From the NCBI GenBank assembly GCA_010356995.1, contig ML996693.1, forward strand, positions 248,001-312,000: a DNA stretch of 64,000 nt, in the 5' to 3' direction. A program made the position numbers and the translations under genes. The notes beneath the pieces were generated by a model. It saw nothing but the letters and a program-made list of their open reading frames with translations, did not search any database and was not told the DNA's origin. The stretch is from Trichodelitschia bisporula. Lineage: Eukaryota > Ascomycota > Dothideomycetes > Phaeotrichales > Phaeotrichaceae. This document shows positions 57,412-64,000 of this stretch, one piece after another (position 1 is the stretch's first letter; each line of letters begins with the position of its first letter).

Positions 57412-58429
57412 CTACAAAACCCCCACCCACCTCCTCTCCCCCCTCCTAATCAACTCCTCATACACCGTCCAAGCAAGCGCACTACTCATCGCCTTCCTCC
57501 CGATCCTCAATCCCAGGCCACTAAACAAACTCCCCACCCCCTCCTCCCGCATCATAATCCCAGCACACTTTACTAAGTTCCCATACCTGCGCGGCATAAG
57601 CTGCAGCCGCGTCTTAATCGCATCAAACGGATTCGTAACCGCAGTCGCCAGCGCCGCCGCCCCAACGCCCGACGCGAAATTCACCCCTGCCCCATAGCCC
57701 GCGTCTCCGCTGCCTAGGCCGACTAAGGCACCGAGCCGCCGTTTTCCAGATTCGTAGAAAAGCACGTAGAGACCTGCGTACGGCGCGTCCCGCACCGCCG
57801 TCGCGCCCGCGCCCGCGAATAGCCCGCGCACCCCCTCGGCACGCCAAATATCCGCCAGCGCCGCCCTCATGCCCGCATACGCATAAAGACTACTCTCGAG
57901 CCGGACCTTTATCACCGTAACAGGCATGAGGACGAACCCCGCCGCCGCGCGCGCCACCGCGCCCGCCGCCAGGTTGGCCGCGGGGCTCAGGGCGGGCAGA
58001 GACGAGGACGTGGCCCTAGTGTGGGAGTGGAAGCCGCGCGCGGCGAGGCTTTCGCGCAGGGCGTTCAGGCCGCCGAAGTACAGTGCTGAGCCGGCGCCGG
58101 TGCGCAGGGCGGACGGGGCGGTGCCGCGCCAGAGGGTGCGGAGGGGCTGTGGGGAGGAGAGGATTTGCCGGAGGGTGTGGAGAAGGGGGTGCGGGGAGGT
58201 GGTTGTTGACTGTTGGAGGCGGGTTTTTAGGAGGTCGGCTGGTTGGAGGAGGGTTGCGCTTAGCAGGCCTGAGGCGAGGCCGGCGAGGAGGTGGAATGCT
58301 GCGGGGGGTTAGGTGGGGTGAGAATAGAGGGGGGGGTTGGGGACGGAGAGGAGCAATTGGGGAATGCGCACTAGTTTTTTGTTTCTGCTTCGGCTTGGAG
58401 CCGCTCGTGACGGCGTCTTTGGTGCTCAT
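57412..58429 (-). CDS. HEM25: mitochondrial glycine carrier Hem25 (SLC25A38 type)
   Basis: Inner-membrane carrier that brings glycine (and isopentenyl pyrophosphate in yeast) into mitochondria for haem and ubiquinone synthesis. Exon 1 is 58429-58372, exon 2 is 58298-57412; the intron is 73 nt; 314 residues. Three carrier repeats show PxD/E-K/R signatures: [28 protein letters not shown] and [14 protein letters not shown]. Each is followed by G-type second halves such as [20 protein letters not shown] and [20 protein letters not shown]; the third, [20 protein letters not shown]. The second repeat has Val-Thr where an acid is usual (PVTVIK), a trait of SLC25A38. Ala-rich low-complexity patches add length. 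Confidence 0.9.
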
Positions 58430-58780
58430 GGCCGCGGTGTGGGCGCGGTGCGGCGGTTGTGCGATGCAAGTTTGGAGGTGAAGTCATGACGGAGTGCGCA
58501 CGGGGCGGTGAGCGCGCCTTCCGCACCGGGCGGCTAGGGCTCCGGGCCGGGGTTGGTGCGCTCGGGATCAGGCTGGGCCGAGGGGCCCGAAGGGTCGAGG
58601 ACGGTTGCGGACGGCCTTTGTGGAATGGGCAATGCGGTTTGCATTGTGATAGGCTTTTGGGGCAATTGAATGGATACGAGTCACATTTTTCACGAACACG
58701 GTGCACAGCAGAGTTGGGACAAAGAGTGACATTGAAACAAGATAAACGCCGAAAACAGATTCCCCCTTTCATTCTCCCAT
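58430..58780. other. intergenic, HEM25 promoter
   Basis: A 351-nt gap between two minus-strand genes. No distinct element. Confidence 0.5.
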
Positions 58781-59833
58781 CTACAAGCAGATGGTGATCT
58801 TATGATGGGTGTCGATGCCTAAGAACTCGCACCAGGTCTTTTCGTCGTCATACGGTGACATCTTCTCTTCCAACTCGGGGAAAAAATGCTTCTTGAGTCC
58901 CTCCCACGAAAGCACTGCGGAGAAGCGTTGCCCCCAATGATAGGACACGAACTGATAGCAGACATCGTCGTGGACAAAGGGATGGTACTGCTTCGCCAGT
59001 CCCCGGCCAACGACCTGCCCTGGCTCATCCGGAATTCTCTCGCGGAACCACTGCGCCAACGTGGGGTGGGGGCAGAAGTCCGCGTCGTAAGTGTGAGGGC
59101 AGGGGACGCGATGCGGATGGCCGCAGCGAAACCGGACCTTGCACCAAGGGTGCTCTTGCAGAAAGATCCAGATGTAGTGAAGCGGAAACCCGCCCACGCC
59201 CTTCTTTTCAACTCCAATCGTAAGATTGCGCAGGTGGTCCGTCGTTTTCGACGGGGCCCGGAAGGAATTCATCCAGCGCGGCAGGTGGATGAGGTGTATC
59301 CCAAAGTGATATTCGCGGAAAAGAACCTCCAAGAACTCATAAACCATCTCGTGTTGGCCCTCGTACGTGTCCGGCAGGCAGAGCACCTGATCTTCCCAGA
59401 CGAACTGAAGCAGGGCGGTAGTCAAAGTCCCCTCCGGGAAGTCTTTCTCCTCGACGGTCCTATCAATCGTTCGCTGACAAGGGAAATGGGCAACGGCATC
59501 GGCGCTCTCGCCACTCCATGCATCGCTTTGCTGGTACCTGGCGCGCCACTTCCCTTTGCTTGACAATTTGCGGTAAGCGTGCAATCTGGGGTGGGCAGGT
59601 GCGAGGGATACCCATCGCCGGTACTTCTTCTTGGTTCCACGGCAGCAGCGTTTGTGGCAGATAAGAACGGCTTTGTAGATCTCTACGCGAATCTCGTATG
59701 GCGCCATCTGGATCCGGTCAATCGGGAGTGGTGGATCAGCCACGGGAGTCGCCAGATGCCTTCTGAGGAATTTGGCGAAGACATTGAATTCCGTCGGTGG
59801 ATCGAGAGAGCGGGGAGGAAATCCGGTCGACAT
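58781..59833 (-). CDS. protein of unknown function, 350 residues
   Basis: Single exon. The ATG at 59833 (MSTGFPPRSLDPPTEFNVFA) is the first in frame; there is open sequence upstream without an ATG. About residue 41 the string PYEIRVEIYKAVL resembles the LPxEIRxxIY start of the many fungal F-box-like or 2EXR proteins, a weak likeness. Other visible parts are CHKRCCRGTKKKYRRWVSLA, EGQHEMVYEFLEVLFREYHF, HYIWIFLQEHPWCKVRFRCG and CPHTYDADFCPHPTLAQWF. The C/H-rich latter third (residues about 250-290) could bind metal. The frame is intact across 1 kb and rich in Trp and Cys, which supports a real protein. Such families are often lineage-limited. Confidence 0.62.
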   Translation of the reverse strand: MSTGFPPRSLDPPTEFNVFAKFLRRHLATPVADPPLPIDRIQMAPYEIRVEIYKAVLICHKRCCRGTKKKYRRWVSLAPAHPRLHAYRKLSSKGKWRARYQQSDAWSGESADAVAHFPCQRTIDRTVEEKDFPEGTLTTALLQFVWEDQVLCLPDTYEGQHEMVYEFLEVLFREYHFGIHLIHLPRWMNSFRAPSKTTDHLRNLTIGVEKKGVGGFPLHYIWIFLQEHPWCKVRFRCGHPHRVPCPHTYDADFCPHPTLAQWFRERIPDEPGQVVGRGLAKQYHPFVHDDVCYQFVSYHWGQRFSAVLSWEGLKKHFFPELEEKMSPYDDEKTWCEFLGIDTHHKITICL

Positions 59834-60812
59834 GGTGATCAAAGGCCGAGCAGTACTTCGGAGAAAATATGAATGGTGACCGAGCGCGTGCTGCGATGAG
59901 GGAGCTTGAACATCGAGTTGGAGGTTCAATGCTGCGTCCCGGGCCGCTTAAGAAGGTGAGAAGTGGTGACTACGTCTTTGTTGCGGTTGGCATGCTCCGC
60001 TTGCGTATACCATTATCAACAAAGGCTCAATGAAGGGAGGATTCGACTGGCTTGCATTCTGCCCGTCGTTCCCGGAGCATGGCAAGTGAACCGGTTGCCC
60101 GTCGAACGGCCGGCATCCAAGAGGCATCAGGCCCGGCTCAGAGCTTCTCGTGAAAGCCTATATATGTCATGGCGGAGTTCGGAACTCCAACATCTGGAAA
60201 ACTTCCAGTCGGAAAAGTGGGACGGTTCGACCGAGACAGCGTGGCGTCAAATAAAGCTGAAAGCAGCGATACGTGGTGTCTGCAGTCCGGAACCGGGTGG
60301 CATAAAACAAGTGTCATGAGAAGGCACCAAAAGGAGAAAGAGGGATGCGTTGCTCGGCTTCTTTGTGACTGAACGTCCCATCTGTGGTGGCCATGTTGTA
60401 GTCGTGGGCGAAGGTGAGAGGGAAGGCCGGACCCCGACGTCGAGTATCTTGCATGCACTGACCAAGTCAACGGCATTCCGGGTAACGTCAAGAATGGGTA
60501 AATGCTCAACAACTGAGTTGCCCTCACCTAGTTTTAGTTCTGTAAAGTATGCATGAGGCGGCGAAGTGACACGCAATGTCAACAACCATGTGCCTTCACG
60601 TCAGCGGAAAGGTATTGGATTTAAAGGGCGATGGAAAGGAAGAGCTAGAACTAGGTACTGTAGGTGGGTACGGTTCCCGTAGCCCCATTCGCCTGGAGTC
60701 TCAAATGATCCCCCTTCATTCCCCACATTGAGGTCGGCTTGGACAGGATGGTACAGTTCACCTAAAGCCATCACTCGCCTCTCCAAGTGAAATAAAATAA
60801 CAACTGCCTCCG
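59834..60812. other. intergenic
   Basis: A 979-nt gap between two minus-strand genes, with the promoter of the 350-residue protein. Nothing distinct. Confidence 0.5.
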
Positions 60813-63191
60813 CTACGAACTGAAAGGGCCAACTGTAATGTCATTAGTAAAGACTCCGTTGTAGATCAGTAGTAGTCACTTACTATAAGCAGGTGGAGGA
60901 GGATGGTACTTGACCACCGCAATGCACCCTCCGTAGTGCCCCGTCTTACTTCTGACATAGTGGCAGTCATACTTATACAGGCCCTGCCCAATGGCGCCCT
61001 CCTTCGCTCGGTACGGTAAAAGCGGGAAATCCGGATCCCCTTGATCAGGTTCCCTCCAGTTGTTTTTACGTGCTCGGGTTACCGCTTTTTCATACGCCTC
61101 TTGCAGCTGATCCCGCTGAGACTGTCTTTCAGAGCTTTTAAATGACAGGTCGGTCACCGACGAATGCGCGGACAGGTGCGGTGCTCTGTGTCCGTCTCTG
61201 GGCAGGTCCGCTGAGTGGATACGTCGTAAAACCGGATCGTTGTCGCGCCGATGGGTCGACTCGCGAACCGCTTCGCAGTACCAGCACAGACACTCACTAT
61301 ATGGCTCTCCGTAGCGCCCTTCGTACTTGCCAGACGTGTAGATAAAGGCTTGATTTAGCAGGTGCTCCTCAATGTTCTCGTCATGGTCGATTAGGCCCCC
61401 GGCGTGTTGGTGCGAGTAGGCGCTATATGCCTGGGCTGTCAGCTTTGCTTCGAAGATATGGGCGGAATACAATTGGATTGAGCATGTGGGTATGCCATGC
61501 AAGGTCGACATCTAGCGTCGGGGCGACATCTTTTTCCCGAGAACTGCATATCATCCCGAAAAACCGTTCGTACTTGATGATCGACCTTTGCACAGTCGAA
61601 ATGGCCGTAGGCGAATGGAGCCAGTCGATCTCATGCATCTTCTTGACAAAAATGCCTTGCCGGAGGACGGAAGCTCCCAGATCCAAGGCAAAGGGGCTTG
61701 CGTTGTACCAGTATCGGTCTAGGAGATCTACGACCTGCTTTTGGTCCTTGACATAACCACCTCCCGTCCTGAGGCCGGGCCCCTTTAGGAAATTATCGAA
61801 TACTAGCCGGACGTTGATCATGGTTGTCTCGTCGTGTTGCGGAGCCAGGATTTCGGTGAAGTCGGTGAACGGTTGCCGGCCTCGCCTGAGCATTTGATGT
61901 GGAAAGTGTTGGGATCCAAAAAGGGGCCCTGCCATGGGATAGTCCCGCACCCGGAGGTTATTCATATCTTTGCGAAATTTCTGAGCGCGAAGATACTTGT
62001 GGCTGAGTTCAACTCCACAGAAGCCGCAAGTGGCCCGGAAGGCCTGGTCAGCATAACCGGTTCCATCAGTGGCGTTGTTTGCTCCGCGAGCCCAGTTCCA
62101 GTTCTCGGTCCATGGAAAGCTCGCAGGCCTGGTGCAGCTCGGGCACGGCATAGTCTTTTCCCATGGATCGTCGACGTTCGCCCATTTCAGACCGGTCTTT
62201 CGTTCGAAGTTCTCAACTGCAGCGGCTGGTGGCTCGTATTCCAGTGTGACGCGGTTGATGCAATTGGCAACTTCGAACAAGGGGAAAGGCGTCACGTAAA
62301 AGTCCAGTTTCCCTAGTATTATTAGCAAGGCTAACTGCTACACGTCTGTAAGCTAACCGTAGCGGACGCAGTCTTCGAAAAACCGCTGAGGATTTAGCAG
62401 GTATGCGTGCCACACGATCAGAACGTCTGAATCCATCAATAGAAGCTGCAGCAATTTCGGTACGACTCACCAAGCGGAGGGAGATGTTCGGGTGAGATGA
62501 GGTCGGTGAGCGGAACACCTCTGTGGAGCTTGGACTTTAACCGCGCGCGGCACGAATGCAACATGGCGATAGTGACCCTGGGTTGAGGCTTTCCTCCCAA
62601 AGTACTGGGAATGCACTTGTCCCACCACCGCTCAAATCGGTCAGCTGCTCTCGCTACAAAGACCGCCCATTTTTTGTCCTGGGTTTTCCCATGACGACCG
62701 GACTTCCTGCCATATGAAGACGCGGTAGAGCCTGGACGGCTGGTGCTATATGTTGGCGCGGCAGAACCTGGACGGCTGGAAGGGGTGGCGGGCGGATGGA
62801 CCCCAAGGGGCACCGCGTCGGGATGGAGGAGTCCGAAAAGGGCTCCGGGGCTCGATATCTCATTTCGAAAGTGCTGGAAGGCGTCCAAGACCTCCAGGTG
62901 CGCGATGACGTGGTTCGGTGTGATGCTAAGGACATGTCTCTGCAAGAGGTTAGACCACTGCCGAAGATGAACATGCTGGTCATTCACGTGTGGCTTGCCA
63001 TGGAAGAGGCGGAGTCTGCGTTGGCCATCGAACTGGCGCCTTGCAGCTGGAGAGATGGGATCAGGTGGGAAGTAAGTAAAATACTCGGGATTGTCGAATT
63101 TCTGTTCCGAGACAGGGCTCGGGGGGCGGGGCGGTAGGCTTCCAAACATGTAGTAACCGTCATTGGCGCTAGTCACAGAGCTTGGAAACAT
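60813..63191 (-). CDS. GRDP-like (DUF1399) protein
   Basis: Exons are 63191-62471, 62426-62358, 62312-61471, 61430-60884 and 60832-60813; introns are 44, 45, 40 and 51 nt; 732 residues. Two family signatures are plain: DVLIVWHAYLLNPQRFFEDC (exon 2) and DVDLAWHTHMLNPIAYSAYS (exons 3-4), followed by GGLIDHDENIEEHLL and ECLCWYCEAV. A Cys pair MPCPSCTRPASFPW and FRATCGFCGVEL suggest a metal site. The 40-nt third intron is among the shortest here; it is supported because it removes the only frame change and joins the HTHxLNP motif to IDHDEN. Plant GRDPs act in stress and auxin responses; fungal roles are unknown. The last intron has a GTAAGT donor, giving an AYIGPFSS end. The start at MFPSSVTSANDG is first in-frame ATG in a reasonable context; MFGSLPPRPP is possible. 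Confidence 0.83.
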
Positions 63192-63408
63192 GATGAGACC
63201 GTTCGTAGCTAGGATGCGAAGCGGTATGGATAAGAAAAGAGAGTGGTGGAACACCGTTGGGCTATTGCTGGGTCACGGCGTTATTCGAGTTCAGAGATGA
63301 GGCACAGTGAGCGGTATTATCAAGTGAAGAGGTGGTGTTCGAGCATGGCAGCTGCCGTCAACCTAGGGAAGGGAAGAGCGACTGTATTGCTAGGCAAGAC
63401 CCAAGTCG

Positions 63409-63968
63409 TCACTTCTCTGTAGACGATTGATGTTCAACAGGAGTCGCGCCGTCATCGAGGGGTGCCTGGTGTTCAACAGGAGCCGCGCCATCACCGAGGG
63501 GTGCCTTCGCAGTGTTGACAAGTCCAGTCGTCGCATCTACGCCAGTCTTGCCTAGTCCACTCCCAAGAGCATAGACCTGGCGTGTCAGCATTCCGCTCGA
63601 GACCGATACTGAGGAAGACCCACCGTGTTCCCCGCCGTATCTCCAACACCCTTCAGCACGCCGCCCACAGTGCCAGCCAGACCACCGATTACTTTCCCGG
63701 ACCCATCCAGTATTGTACCTGCGACGCCTCGCGCCCGATCTTTTTGTTCGGCAGACATGTTGTCTGGCAACATCTCTCGCGGAATTTGCATTTGCTGAGG
63801 GTTGCTCTCGCCGTCTTGCGCGTCTGCATGCTTGGATTCGTCGCCCTCGAGCTCGACTTGTCCAGCGGCATTCTTCCTCAGTTCGCGGAACTGGCGGCGG
63901 GCTTCGATTTCGGAGGTCCCGGGTAGGAGGTCGAGATCGACGACTTTGTTCTCAAGTACTTTGACCAT
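63409..63968 (-). CDS. small Gly-rich amphipathic protein of unknown function
   Basis: Exon 1 is 63968-63624, exon 2 is 63576-63409; the intron is 47 nt; 170 residues. After a charged N-terminus (SEIEARRQFRELRKNAAG) residues about 80-130 form Gly-rich amphipathic sequence: ARGVAGTILDGSGKVIGGLA, GTVGGVLKGVGDTAGNTVYA and LGSGLGKTGVDATTGLVNTA. This looks like a glycine-zipper or LEA-like helix. The tail has two imperfect copies of APLGDGAAPVEHQ. Its divergent or adjacent partner is not in the window; it is 218 nt from the GRDP-like gene on the same strand. No family named. Confidence 0.62.
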
Positions 63969-64000
63969 GGTGTTTGTCTGAATCTTTTTCGTTTCGAGTG

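Overview
The window is nuclear DNA of a filamentous ascomycete (Pezizomycotina). Coding exons are split by many 40-99 nt introns with GT donors, CTAAC/CTGAC-like branch sites and AG acceptors. Gene spacing is a few hundred bases to about 3 kb, and the recognisable proteins are of ascomycete type (Cch1, Opi3, Hem25, Dpb4, Ump1, Vps25, Vps26, mitochondrial HMG-box protein). I cannot fix the class from sequence alone. All exon coordinates are my own manual reading of splice signals and reading frames; no alignment or search was run.

Layout. 1-8.5 kb: a Vrl1/VARP-like VPS9-ankyrin-PX protein (3' end cut by the window edge), UMP1 divergent from it, a CAAX-tailed membrane-anchored ubiquitin-like protein, and phosphomevalonate kinase ERG8. 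9.7-17.5 kb, all on the minus strand: a mitochondrial HMG-box protein, prefoldin subunit 5, an Fpg/MutM-type DNA glycosylase, and retromer VPS26. 20.4-29 kb, plus strand: gluconokinase, branched-chain 2-oxoacid dehydrogenase E2, ESCRT-II VPS25, an aromatic/neutral amino acid permease (AAAP family), and OPI3. 29.4-34.3 kb: beta-tubulin, alkaline ceramidase, and prefoldin subunit 1. 35.3-41.9 kb: the very large calcium channel CCH1. 45-52.5 kb: a Ser/Pro-rich small protein, a doubtful reading frame, DPB4, a small unknown protein, an SZRD1-like SUZ protein, and a secreted Val/Pro/Gly-rich repeat protein whose 3' part lies in other frames. 54.9-64 kb: a long coiled-coil protein, HEM25, a 350-residue unknown, a GRDP-like (DUF1399) protein and a 170-residue unknown.

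Most of the window is housekeeping. Four genes bear on endosome and vacuole traffic (VRL1-like, VPS25, VPS26, ubiquitin-like anchor). Three bear on tubulin folding (two prefoldin subunits and beta-tubulin). Several supply mitochondria or lipids (ERG8, BCKDH E2, HEM25, mtHMG, OPI3, ceramidase). I found no transposon, viral relic, rRNA, CRISPR array or convincing tRNA. The parts that look least described are the frame-shifted secreted repeat protein, the long N-terminal extension on the ubiquitin-like anchor, the very small start-codon exons, one GC-AG intron, retained-intron stop codons at two C-termini, and five poly-G runs all on one strand.
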